Below, one piece after another: positions 25,701 through 35,414 of a stretch of DNA of 64,000 bases. Below the pieces are notes generated by a model, which worked only from the letters and a program-made list of their open reading frames with translations, did not search any database and was not told where the DNA came from. The stretch comes from Rhyacichthys aspro (lineage: Eukaryota; Chordata; Actinopteri; Gobiiformes; Rhyacichthyidae). The first letter of the stretch is position 1. Each line of letters starts with the position of its first letter. Both the position numbers and the translations under genes were made by a program. The DNA lies in assembly GCA_036850595.1 (NCBI GenBank), contig CM072152.1:15079207-15143206 (forward strand), written 5' to 3'.

Positions 25701-27781
25701 ACATGGCACAGTAGCATGCAGTGAGACCTTAATAAACCTTCAGTTTGAGTCTATGGAGTCACACACATTGCGACATTAAGTCAATCCTGCTCTTAAATAA
25801 TTACCATGAACTACAACAGTACATAGACTCTTTAGTTGAATAGTTCCTGAAGTGTGGCATATGCTGACTGCACTGGCTTTTAATGAGTCTTATTTACATC
25901 TACTACTTCTTCTCTTCTATCCCTAACACTCAATCTCTAACAGGAACACTCTGATCTGACAGCACTGTAGCAGATCTTAGACAACTGGGCCTGTCACTTC
26001 CAAATTGGACTTGAAATTGACTGAGACCTTTACTTGGCACTCTGCGCTCCAGTCTCAGGTGATGGTGCCCCACCACTAATGTATCACTGTACAGACGAGT
26101 GAGGTGGGTTCACACAAGCATCAAAGTGTCAAACATAAATGAAATAAAGGGGGCGTATATGGCTGAATAACAGAGAGGCAGACACAGAATAAGAGGGGTG
26201 CTTGTTTTGACTGTTTCAGCCCACCACCAGCATGAGTCATACACACCTCGCTGCAGTGCTCAATCTCTAATTGTTTTTAATCCATTATGAAAATCAATGC
26301 TATAGCTGGTCTTAAAAGAAGAACAAAACTGATGGCATATAAAATACGAGAGAAATCAATCATGTAGGAAGGTGATGATGTCCATCACAATAATAATAAT
26401 AATCAACAATGAGAACAATCAGCTCTTTATATGTGTACAATTGTTTTGACTGGAAACACCATTGGGCAGTCACACTTTTTGCATACTAATCTGCAGTTGC
26501 CCTGATCTTTATGAAAGCTGCACTGAAGCTCTCTGAGGCACTTGTGCTCGTTTTTAAAGCCCCAGCTCCATCCCAGAATCCTCCTTTGTCCACTTTCACA
26601 TATCAGGCAAAGTTCACATCACAAAGGTCAGAGTGCAAACTATTAGGTCTGACAATTGTCATAGTATATTGACAGTAACAAACAAAAATAAACCTAAAAT
26701 GTGCATATGTATTTTAACAGCTTATGGCTACCTGAATTCAGTCGTGTATCTTTTCTATAAGCAAACATGATTCATTTGGAGGATGTAAATAGCTCAGTCT
26801 GTTCAGTATTAGCCTTCACTACAGCTTTAATCTCTGTCATTTTAGACATTAGCCTATTTTATTCAAATCATCCAATCAGCCCCTTCCTGCTTTCTCCAGT
26901 ATTGTCCTCTGTTAGTTGTGTTACCTAAACTAAAAGTATTCTTAATCACTGTTGTTTTCATGGGACAACAGTGCTTCTGTGGATGCCATCACAGTCTTAA
27001 TTAGCTGCAGGCTGCAGCTTTAAAGTAAACACCTCTAGGATTTGAAACTGTGCACTGGTCCTTTTGCCCTACAATCTGACTCTCAGCAGGATACACAACA
27101 ACAGGAGCTCCATCTAGATTCACATCGTTTCTCCTTAACATTTGCCCTCAATGCTAACCCACATGGCAAAGCACACGTCTGCTGCTGCTCGGTGTCCTGT
27201 CGTAAGGATGGCGTCAAGGTCATTTAAGGGTAAATGTGAAAATAACACGCCCCCTGAGCTGAAAATTAACCTATCACTGTTGATGCTCACACGTTTGGCT
27301 TAAGCATTTAAAATAGACTGTCGCGGATCGCTCAAAAACGTCCTTACATGGGCAAGGACCTGCACATTAACTTCAAATGGATCCCGTTTCCTATCCATAA
27401 TATAAGCACTATCGACATTTTTTCAATTGCACGTGTTACAGTCATCACAATGACAAATTCTACAACTGTACACCCGCAAAAAACATTTACAAATGATCAA
27501 AACACATAGATTAGCACAGATGATTATTTTCTCTAAATATATCTGATTGAGCTTGGTACTGGCTGGAACGGATTGTAAAATATTCATTGCCACTCATCTG
27601 GCCTAAAATAGTCCCTAACCTTGTATGTCTGCTGCCTCAGAGTCAAGAGTGGAGTTGGAAACTGAGGAGAACATCGTGAACTCAGTGGATGCTGCGGTCC
27701 AGCACTAAGCCTCCGCTGTGAGAGCAATGTGATGGGCTTTACCTGATAGCTCAGGAGGCTGTCGGGTTCGTTGGTTGGCAT
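15429..27781 (-). CDS. slc4a8: Electroneutral Na+-driven Cl-/HCO3- exchanger (NDCBE)
   Basis: Twenty-four coding exons sum to 1120 residues: 27743-27781, 23466-23547, 22980-23129, 22443-22578, 21962-22122, 20475-20651, 20263-20354, 19878-20035, 19675-19762, 19451-19597, 19251-19348, 18939-19113, 18725-18858, 18408-18653, 18134-18239, 17690-17851, 17494-17607, 17249-17410, 16855-17106, 16657-16725, 16179-16352, 15951-16091, 15776-15879, 15429-15624. All junctions are GT/AG and all phases close. The product is a plasma-membrane transporter importing Na+ and HCO3- against Cl- to raise cell pH, mainly in neurons in mammals. Residues 1-442 form the cytosolic domain (NIHYEKEELEGHRTLYVGVR, HHHQNEKK, FMKKIP.GAEASNVLVGE), residues 443-974 the multi-span domain (FLFLYCACMSPVITFGGLL, GSTGPVLVFEK), and residues 975-1120 the tail (CDPSDINISDEMSKTTVWK). 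The start MPTNEPDSLLSYQ and the QGGTSSVLNIHYEKEELEG segment favour SLC4A8 over SLC4A10 or SLC4A7. Intron 1 is the longest (4.2 kb). Confidence 0.96.
18134..18239 (-). CDS. slc4a8: slc4a8 exon 15: glycosylated extracellular loop
   Basis: This exon encodes about residues 628-663 and carries three N-x-T sequons (NKT, NIT, NLT), as expected for the large extracellular loop of Na+-coupled SLC4 carriers. CRC at its start matches the conserved loop cysteines. The acceptor is TTTTAG before 18239. A second AG six bases downstream would join to the previous exon's TA and create a TAG stop, so the upstream AG must be the functional one. Confidence 0.85.
22669..22745. repeat. (CA)n microsatellite in slc4a8 intron 3
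   Basis: About 77 bp of CA dinucleotides with a few CG and AA interruptions. On the slc4a8 sense strand this is a (UG)n tract lying about 90-165 nt upstream of exon 4. Confidence 0.97.
23548..27742 (-). other. slc4a8 intron 1
   Basis: A 4.2 kb intron separating the 13-codon first coding exon from exon 2. No additional exon, RNA gene or recognisable transposon was found. Short open frames (for example 24936-25181) are unremarkable. A small AAT-repeat lies near 26389-26403. Confidence 0.7.
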
Positions 27782-28100
27782 GTTGGAGCTGTGGGTCAGC
27801 GGAGTAAAGGTGAGCCTGTCTCTGGCGCAGAGGAGCCTGAGAGGAGAGAATGGAGAAGATCTGTTCCTGTCACTAGTTGCTGACTGCGGCTGCCTGTGTC
27901 CGGACAGACATGGTGAACCTAAACATTGCCCTACAGATGAGAAACGGTCATAGGCATGTAGTCTGTGTTTTTAGTTGGTGTGGTGTTTTTGCGCTCTCCC
28001 CTCCTCCTGTCCTGCCGTGGAAGCAGGATGCAGAGCATCGCTGCAGCGTCAGCCAATCAGGCGCGTAACGGGCTGCGACGCAATGCTGTTTCCCGACTCA
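27782..28100 (-). promoter_or_regulatory. Probable slc4a8 promoter and 5' UTR
   Basis: GC-rich, CpG-containing sequence immediately upstream of the slc4a8 start. It holds a CCAAT box (AGCCAATCAG at about 28050-28059; inverted relative to slc4a8) next to GGCGCG. No TATA box is evident. The transcription start is not defined. Confidence 0.45.
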
Positions 28101-28753
28101 ATACAGTCTTAGCTGTAGGCTGAGGAAGCCGCTCCTCTCTGTGCACATAGAACATTACAGAAGCCTACATAATGTGCATAGGTACCAGCTAAAGTTTTGT
28201 TAATCTTATAAAGATTGTGCAAACAAAATTGATTTGTACTAATTTAACACAATTGTGTGGCCCATCCCTGAACTCCAAATAACCATGGATCTTGATCGGA
28301 GTAACGTTATAAACAAATCAGCCTGTGAGCTCAAAAAGCTGGCACGCGCAGTGCCTTAACGGTTGGCCAAAAGCCTAAATCGTAAGTTTGGAGTGTTCAG
28401 CTTTGACTGAGCTTCAGACAGTATGATTTGAGCGTCACCTGGCGGAAACTTAAAGCACTGCGTAAAGGATATTTTGTGTTTTTCACTGTGTCCGTACATT
28501 CACATTTGACATATCGACAGGATATTTTCTTGAAAATAAAACATATTTGCACATTGGAAAGACCCCCAATGGACTCAGAATTAACCCTTAGGCCGCTGTT
28601 GTGTCAAGGTTGCTCAGTTGGTATATTAACACATCGTTCTGTTCAAATGAAACAGGTGACCTCTGTAAGGCCAGCGCGTGCAGACGACACGTGTGAACCC
28701 ATAGATAAACCTGTCTGCCGCTGATGACGGGTATATGCGATTTACTTTCTTCA

Positions 28754-28763
28754 GCGCATGCGC
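28754..28763. promoter_or_regulatory. NRF1-type palindrome GCGCATGCGC
   Basis: An exact GCGCATGCGC palindrome, the core NRF1 site, lying in the CpG-rich segment upstream of ttll3. NRF1 sites are typical of TATA-less housekeeping promoters. Assigned from sequence alone. Confidence 0.55.
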
Positions 28764-28823
28764 AGCTAAACAGGTGAATTCCTGCTCGTTCACCTGCACA
28801 GCGTCCAGTTTTTCCTGGGCGCC

Positions 28824-28837
28824 GTCGTCATAGCAAC
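28824..28837 (+). promoter_or_regulatory. X-box-like RFX site 1
   Basis: GTCGTC-AT-AGCAAC. Against the X-box GTNRCC-N(0-3)-RGYAAC, the right half matches fully and the left half has one mismatch. RFX factors drive ciliary genes, which suits a tubulin glycylase gene 0.5 kb downstream. Confidence 0.5.
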
Positions 28838-28864
28838 TATAAACACAGTGTGGTAGCATGCTGG

Positions 28865-28878
28865 GTTGTCATGGGAAC
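28865..28878 (+). promoter_or_regulatory. X-box-like RFX site 2
   Basis: GTTGTC-AT-GGGAAC differs at two positions from the symmetric optimum GTTGCCATGGCAAC. It lies 41 bp from site 1 in the same orientation. Confidence 0.4.
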
Positions 28879-29340
28879 AGTGTGCGGTAGCGTGAAGGCA
28901 GCAGCATTCAGCGTCTGTGGAGGGGATTAGTGAGGCCACAGCAGGTTCGTATATTTTTATTTGAACACATATTAGAGTACGTTTAGATGAAGATCATGGA
29001 TTTAGAGGGCTCGCAATGTCACATCAGACTGTATTTTCTTGTTGCATATTTGCATCTAGATTATTGTGTTGCAACAGTTTCAACACTGGTTCTTCAGGGT
29101 ACCTATACCTGACTGAGCTCTGTCCAGACTGAGATGTCTGTTCGACCCAGTTTACATCCTGCTTATGTAAGGGTATAGAGACAACTTAGGAGCCACCTGC
29201 AAGTCATTAGTATGTGCCTCAATAAATATGAATCTGTTTAATTAGGATATCTCAAATTGTATCTAGCCTGTGTAAAATTATAGGCTGTGAATGCATGAAC
29301 ATATGTATTTCTGTTTCCAGATTGTCAGACCTAAAGTAAT

Positions 29341-32300
29341 ATGCAGCCAATGCCAGGTATGTGTGAATGTACTGTTTACTGTGTATTTCCAAATGTACTT
29401 AAACTTTGTGTCTCAGTCTTGCAGTCTGCAGTGGCTCCAGTGGATGGAAGGTTACGCCGTTGTGTACCCTGTCTCCCTGCCATCAAACCAGACAGGATGA
29501 AAACAGCTAAATCACTGGTGGATAAAGCAGTGAAGGTTTAGGCACATTTCACAAACACCTTTCTCCCCAGAGTAAATTGACATCTCTTTCTCTGACAGTT
29601 TTTGTTTTTTTGTTCTCAGCTACGAAAGGTGTTTTCAGTGCAGGGACCTTATCCTGTAATACGTGCTGCTCTATGGGCCAGAGGCTGGGTGGAACGGCGT
29701 TTGCCTCGTCCTGTCCCCAAATCTTATTGTCAGTGTGACGACGGCGATGATGGTGATGAAGACGAAGTCAGTCCTGATGCAACTGGTAAATGAGCATAAT
29801 TTATAAAACATAGTTGTTTGGCCAACTTTTCTCTCAGTTTTTGCAGTTTAAATGGCATTCATTTTTAAGCAAACTAGTACTGCAGAGAAATATTTCATTT
29901 ATCCAGGACATTTGCTCACATTTTAGTTCACTCACTGATTGGACAAAAGAGGAGCAATACTAGAAAATGTATTGCTTGCAAAGCAGAGGTTCACTAATAA
30001 TAATATCTGTGTAAAATAAAGCTATTTTCCAAAATATACTCTTTATACTCTATACTCAAAATAAAAAAAAAAGTAAAAGGCTATTACTAATAATTTGGAT
30101 TAATTTGGATTATGAAAATGTAGAAAAACTACTGAAGGGTTTGCATTTACTGGATGTAACTGGAGCACTGCTGAGTTAAATACCTCTTTACCTAATGAAT
30201 GAAACATTATGTTCTACATTACAGGGAACACCCTGAGTCTCACACAGAGCCTTTCTGTTTTTCCACAGTTCACTTCACACATCTCTTTACATGTATCTTT
30301 TCAGAGCGAGTGGATGAAGAAGAGAAAGAGGAGAACCTTGATGACATGTATGACCTCATGGTAAGATACTATTCAACTTGACACTGACACCTCCACAGTC
30401 ATTTGCCTATTAGGTTATTTCTGTGAGTTTCCTGCACATTTAATCCCTCTTTGTATCGTAACTCTGCATATTTTCAACTTTTTTCAGTCTCGTATGGTTC
30501 GAAATGAAACCACATACTTCTACTGGACCACACGTCGAGATAGCATAGACTGCCACTCTCTACGGAAAGACCAAATGATCAATCACTATGCAAATGCAGC
30601 AACGTTTACCACCAAGGTTTACTTCTCTCTTATATTAATGTAGCAAAACATAAGAAACCAAAAATAAGTAAATGAATTTCTGGCAATTTGTTCATATATT
30701 GTCTTTACAGGTGGGGCTCTGTGTGAACTTGCGTAACCTTCAGTGGTTTGATTCGGCAGATCCTGACACCTTCTTCCCCAGATGTTACCGACTGGGAGCA
30801 GAGGATGAAAAGCATGCATTCATCGGTTTGTATTCACATAAAAAACTTCTAATTCAAAGGCTAGATCTAGTTTTAGTGTAATCAAGATGTCAAAAGAAAT
30901 CTATGCAATAAAAGCTAATGACAACCATATCACACATACATGATAAATGTGTTTTCATGTGTAAATACTTGTTATTTATCTCTGTACAGAGGACTTTAGG
31001 AGGACAGCATGCAGTAGTCTGTTGCTGTATGTGGTGGAAACAAGTACAAAGTGGACAGATGAAGCTCAAGCAGAAGACCAAAAGGCCATAAATAGTGTGT
31101 ACAATATACTCATAATGCTATTTTAAACAAGTGGTGATAATAAATAGCTGTCATATCTTTTACAGAGTTGAAAAAAATAAAGCCTTGGTGTGTTGGGCCC
31201 AGAATTATTGAGACAGCTCTACGAGTGTGCCAGGAGTTTCTCATTGTTTTAGAACATGGTGATATTGATGTAACAGTGGAAACTCCTGACTCTGTGGAGG
31301 AGAAAGAGTGGTCCGAGTTTCTGCAAGAGTATTATTTGATTGTGCAGTGAGTAAAACATATAAGAAACTCTTGGCTTCAGGGGAGTGGGAATCTTAGCTT
31401 ACAGTAAATGCTTGTGTGCACAGTGAGGGTGCATCGATCAGAGCTAGCAGTGCCTATGTGGAGCGCTGCAAGCAGATGTTGGCACAACTGCGAGAGGTCT
31501 GCCCTCAGCTAGACACAGACGGAGTAAACAACATCTGGATCATCAAACCAGGAGCCAAGTCGAGAGGCAGAGGTGAGGTTCAGCTCAGTCGTATTTTAAT
31601 TGTGGTACATTTTCTCTTCTTTTATTTGAACCTCTCTTGTTCAGGTATTACTTGTATGAACCGTCTGGATGACATTTTGGCACTTGTGGATAAGGACAGA
31701 GCCATGATGAAAGACAGTAAGTGGGTTGTTCAGAAATACCTGGAGCGGCCTCTGCTGGTTCACGACACAAAGTTTGACCTGCGCCAGTGGTTCCTGGTGA
31801 CGGACTGGAACCCTCTGACCGTGTGGTTCTACAAAGAGTGTTACCTGCGCTTCTCCACCCAGCCGTACTCTACCAAAACCCTGGACAGGTCACACAAATG
31901 GGAGATTAACAGTGAATTATTAACCGATCGAAGGCTTACATCTATTTTACTTTTTGTGTTTTGATCCTCAGCTCAGTTCATCTGTGTAACAACTCCATCC
32001 AGAAGCACTTTCAGCCGTCAAGTGATCGGCATCCGGCACTGCCTGAGGACAACATGTGGTCCTGTGCTCAGTTTCGGTCTTTTCTCTGTAGGCAAGGCTA
32101 TGAGGGACAATGGGAGTCTGTGGTTGTCCCAGGCATGCAGCAGGCGGTCATACGAGCCCTGCAGACAGCACAGGATCTGGTGGAGCCCCGGAAGGCCAGT
32201 TTTGAGATGTATGGGGCTGACTTCATGTTGGGCCGGGACCTGAGGCCATGGCTTTTGGAGATCAATGCCAGCCCAACTATGGCCTGTTCTACTGCAGTGA

Positions 32301-33246
32301 CCGCTCGCCTGTGTCCTGCTGTACAGCTGGATACGCTAAGAGTGGTCCTGGACAGGAGGGCTGATCCTAGTGCTTGCACTGGGGGTTTCCAGCTCATCTA
32401 CAAACAGGTCGGAAAACAGATCTCATTTCTATAAGAGCTAATAAGAATGTCATTATATATTTATAAGCTAATCTGAAATAAGAAACGCGCTTAGTTAATT
32501 GGTCATTTCATTCTCATGCTATTTTGTTATTACAGCCTGCTGTTGAAGTTCCTCATTATGTGGGGGTGAATCTGCTCATTGAAGGGGCTCCTATCAGGCG
32601 ATCTAGACCAATACTTAAGCAACCTGTGATGTCCGCTCCATCTGTCACCATCTCAGACCAGTCATGTTCAGAAGAGGTGGAATCGCCACATAAACCAGTA
32701 GTTCAAAAGTCTCACACAGTTGCAGCCTTTTGGCATCCAGACAAAGAGAACAGGACAGAGAAAAAGAGGCAGATAATGCAGATGAATCCTAAGAGTGGAC
32801 AAGAAGGGAGGACGGGCATTCAGGTCTCATCCTCTGTCTGCAGGTCTGTACCATCTGAACCACCTTTGGTAACGCACACTGAACCACAGAGAAAAGCTAG
32901 ACGTCTGGGTGCTGGCAGCAACACAGCACCCCTTGTCCCACGGAGCCTGTCTTTCTCATTCAACCCGCTTCAAGGCTCGTCAGAATCTAAGACCAGGACA
33001 AACCCAAACCCTTCATCATACAGAAGCATCCTGCCCCATACAGGCTTTGAGCCCCAACGCAGAACATGTCTTCCCCTCCAAAAACCCCTTCCTTTCCTTG
33101 AGGTGTTTAGTCTGCGAACAAACATTGTGGCTAGGACTATTCCCTGTCATAAGCCATTTTTTCCAACCCTTCCAAGGAAACCATTACTCCTTCTTCCATA
33201 CAGGCAAAGCCTGGCCATAAACAAAAGTACTGAACACAAACTATAA
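29341..33246 (+). CDS. ttll3: Tubulin monoglycylase TTLL3
   Basis: Twelve coding exons give 808 residues: 29341-29356, 29417-29535, 29620-29785, 30305-30360, 30488-30616, 30711-30825, 30990-31094, 31166-31346, 31424-31572, 31645-31888, 31972-32407, 32536-33246. Phases close throughout. TTLL3 adds the first glycine of side chains on tubulin glutamates in ciliary axonemes, using ATP. Family marks, in order: LVDKAVK, QGPYPVIRAALWARGWVE, SRMVRNET.YFYWTTRRD, KDQMINHYANAATFTTKVGLC, FFPRCYRLGAEDEKHAFIEDF, then the TTL core (NIWIIKPGAKSRGRGI, WVVQKYLERPLLVHDTKFD, LRQWFLVTDWNPLTVWFYKE, YGADFMLG, WLLEINASPTM near residues 520-535). The 236-residue last exon is a basic, Ser/Pro-rich tail with no recognised domain. 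The start ATG lies in a 36-nt exon after a TTTCCAG acceptor; Met4 is an alternative start. TTLL8 is the nearest alternative identity. Confidence 0.93.
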
Positions 33247-33251
33247 ATAAA
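33246..33251 (+). terminator. AATAAA overlapping the ttll3 stop codon
   Basis: The stop TAA (33244-33246) runs into AATAAA, so its last A is the first base of the signal. A second AATAAA at 33316-33321 lies 70 nt downstream. Either implies an unusually short 3' UTR. Confidence 0.55.
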
Positions 33252-33448
33252 AAGTTATGACTGTTCACAAAGTAAAGCTGTTGGTGTAGTGTGTCGTATT
33301 GCACCAGCAGGGGGCAATAAAGACCTTAAAATGCACCTGGCATCTCTTTACTCTTCAAGAGAGAGCCAGTGTTGAAGACTGGTTCTTCATATTTTCCAAT
33401 CTGTCTCAGTCAGTTTAACCAGTCTCTAACAAGACTAACAAGTCTCTC

Positions 33449-33740
33449 TTTAGACTTAGACTTGACTTTATTGATCTACAAGGGAAATTGCTTTGTCACA
33501 GTAGGTTAGCGGTACACAAACACTCATGAACACAAACAATAAAATAAAATAAGCAAGAATAAATAATACAATCATATAAAGCAAATATAGGTGACTTACA
33601 TATGTACAAGAATATAGCAAATATGGAATATGCGATATACACATTGGAGTGCGTTAAACAGACCTATGTTGCATAAGTGTAAGTTATTATAAAGTTAAAT
33701 TAAGAACAGTATAAATTATGTCTTATATGCTTCACTGTGC
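33449..33740. repeat. Possible retroelement tail
   Basis: TTTAGACTTAGACTTGACTTTATTGATC, followed by ACAAGGGAAATTGCTTTGTCACAGTAG and an A/T-rich low-complexity stretch, resembles the 3' ends of dispersed teleost retroelements remembered from other genomes. No coding sequence and no clear target duplication were seen. Confidence 0.35.
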
Positions 33741-34207
33741 CTCTGCTGCCCAACAAGCCAACCCAACTAAAATACAGATGGTTCTGAAGAAATAAAACGT
33801 GCAAATTCTACTCAAACTATAAGTGTTTATAGATGTACCTAACGACCTCAGATTCTTCTCTTTTATAAGCATGCCCTACAGTCTAGATAAACACAATTTA
33901 TCAACTATATATGCCATGAGCTAAATAGTGTGATTATTTATTTCGAAATTTAACACCATTTAGTTTACGGCCTGGTACTTGCCGGTAACTTACGGTGTAA
34001 TTAAGGGGTATAAAGTGTAATTAAGGGGCACAGAGTATAAATAAAGGCTACAGAGTACACCGATAGACACTGATTTATTTATTGACTTTTATTCAGATTT
34101 AATCTTTAACATTAATTATTATTTAATAATAATAATAATATTATGTTATATGCTTAGCCAAGCAGATGTATTTTTTTTATTTTTTGGGGGCAAGTTAAAA
34201 AAATAAA

Positions 34208-34211
<4 letters not shown>

Positions 34212-34279
<68 letters not shown>
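34212..34279. repeat. (TA)n microsatellite
   Basis: Sixty-eight bases of uninterrupted TA at the centre of the inverted-repeat element, next to long T, A and G runs. Confidence 0.97.
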
Positions 34280-34288
<9 letters not shown>

Positions 34289-34600
34289 TTTATTTATTTA
34301 TTTTTTTTTTTTTTTTGAAAATTATTTTTTTTTTGGGCAACTCAAATTTTTATTTTATTTTAGGGGGAGTTGAAAAAAAATGTTTTTTTTTATTTTTTAT
34401 TTTTTTTAGGGGGAGTTGTTTTTTGGGGGGGGGGCAAGTAAAAAAAAATGGGGGGGGGCAACTCAACTTTTTGGGGGGGGGGGCAAGTAAAAAAAATTTT
34501 CTTTTTTTCTTGTCCCCTAAAAAAAGGTTCTTTTTTCAAGTTGCCCCCACAAAAATGTTTTTTAGCCCCCTCAAAAAAATGACCAAAAACAAGGGGGGAC
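34280..34600. repeat. Homopolymer-rich low-complexity block
   Basis: T, A and G runs of 6-10 bases with repeated GGGCAACTCAA / GGGCAAGTAAAA words. The 111-codon open frame across it is composition-driven. Run lengths here may be unreliable in the assembly. Confidence 0.8.
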
Positions 34601-34891
34601 TAAGGCCTTATGCCTATGTTCTGCTGAAAGTACTGGTGCTTGAATTGTAAATGCTCATATCCATGGATATGCATTTTGTCTACATTTTTGGAATAAAATA
34701 TTTGAATTACATAAATTTCTGTCGCTTTTTTTGCCTTCTTGTTTTACATTTACAATAAACATTTATATGAAAATGCATCAACTTGGCAAAGCATATAACA
34801 CTTAGATTAATGTTAAAGATTAAAGCTGGATAAAGCTCAAGAAATAAATCAGTGTCTATTGGTGTACTCTGTAGCCTTAATTTATACTACC

Positions 34892-35011
34892 CCTCAATTA
34901 CACTTTGTATTCCTTAATTACACACTATACCCCATAATTACACTCTCTACACCTTAATTACACTCTGTACCCCTTAGTTACAGGCTATACACCTTAATTA
35001 CAATTTGTGTC
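34892..35011. repeat. 20-bp tandem repeat, six units
   Basis: Six consecutive 20-mers of the form CCTTAATTACACtctgtacC, diverged at 2-7 positions each. The inverse unit (GTGTAATTAAGGGGtataaa) is repeated about three times at 33995-34054 in the other arm of the same element. Confidence 0.85.
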
Positions 35012-35408
35012 CTGGAGAACTTACGAAATAATTACACCATAAGTAACCAGGAAGTACTAGAGAACTTCCATTGTAAATACACCGTAAGTTACAGGGAAGT
35101 ACCGGGAAATAATCTAAAGTCTTACCCAGTTTTGTGTTTGTAATATTTAAATGCTATAAAATGGCCAAAAAGAACCTACCATTGACACATTAAGATGATA
35201 GCATATTAACTGATGCAGTTTACATTTTAATTGAAAAATAATGGACAGATTAATATGTAACTATAGACTATTAAATACATTTATGTGGCTTTGCAATGAC
35301 TAAAGTGCTCCCTATGTCAGGCACATTGTGGCTCGGGAAACTACATGATGTTTTGTATATTTTCTGCAACTTACACAGACACAGAACCATTTTCCACGGG
35401 AAAAAATA

Positions 35409-35414
35409 CTTTAT
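35409..35414 (-). terminator. Candidate bhlhe40 polyadenylation signal
   Basis: AATAAA on the minus strand (TTTATT here) about 0.95 kb past the bhlhe40 stop, followed by a T-rich stretch. This is a plausible end of its 3' UTR. Confidence 0.5.

Larger units (their letters stand above)
28101..29320. other. Head-to-head intergenic region, slc4a8 / ttll3
   Basis: About 1.2 kb between the slc4a8 promoter area and the first ttll3 coding exon. The left half is AT-rich and featureless. At 28680-28945 it becomes CpG-rich with an E-box (CACGTG near 28689), an NRF1-type palindrome and two X-box-like sites. A non-coding ttll3 first exon probably ends near 28943 (CACAGCAG before GTTCGT). Confidence 0.45.
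33959..35118. mobile_element. Foldback-like inverted-repeat element, 1.16 kb
   Basis: Long imperfect inverted arms: TTTAGTTTACGG..TGGTACTTGCCGGTAACTTACGGTGTAAT on the left mirrors TTTAGATTATTTCCCGGTACTTCCC..GTAACTTACGGTGTATTT read inward from the right. Inside each arm lie 20-bp tandem units (about three at 33995-34054, six at 34892-35011), and inside those a further mirrored block around AAATAAATCAGTGTCTAT and TTAATGTTAAAGATTAAA. The centre is a (TA)n tract and homopolymer-rich sequence. No transposase coding is present. It is best read as a non-autonomous foldback-type DNA transposon. Exact ends and target duplication are not settled. Confidence 0.6.

Noticed and set aside
15429..27781. Assignment as slc4a10 or slc4a7
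   Set aside because: The N-terminal start, the NIHYEKEELEG..LYVGVRMP segment and the loop sequence fit SLC4A8 better.
28428..28724. 98-codon plus-strand frame upstream of ttll3
   Set aside because: No homology; it precedes the probable promoter and does not splice in phase to the ttll3 exons.
32098..32397. 99-codon minus-strand frame
   Set aside because: Antisense shadow of the ttll3 catalytic exon.
34315..34650. 111-codon frame rich in Phe, Lys and Gly
   Set aside because: Produced by homopolymer runs at the centre of the foldback element.
34892..35011. Regular 20-bp repeats considered as a CRISPR array
   Set aside because: Units are directly adjacent with no unique spacers, diverged, and mirrored in the opposite arm of a transposon-like element in an animal genome.
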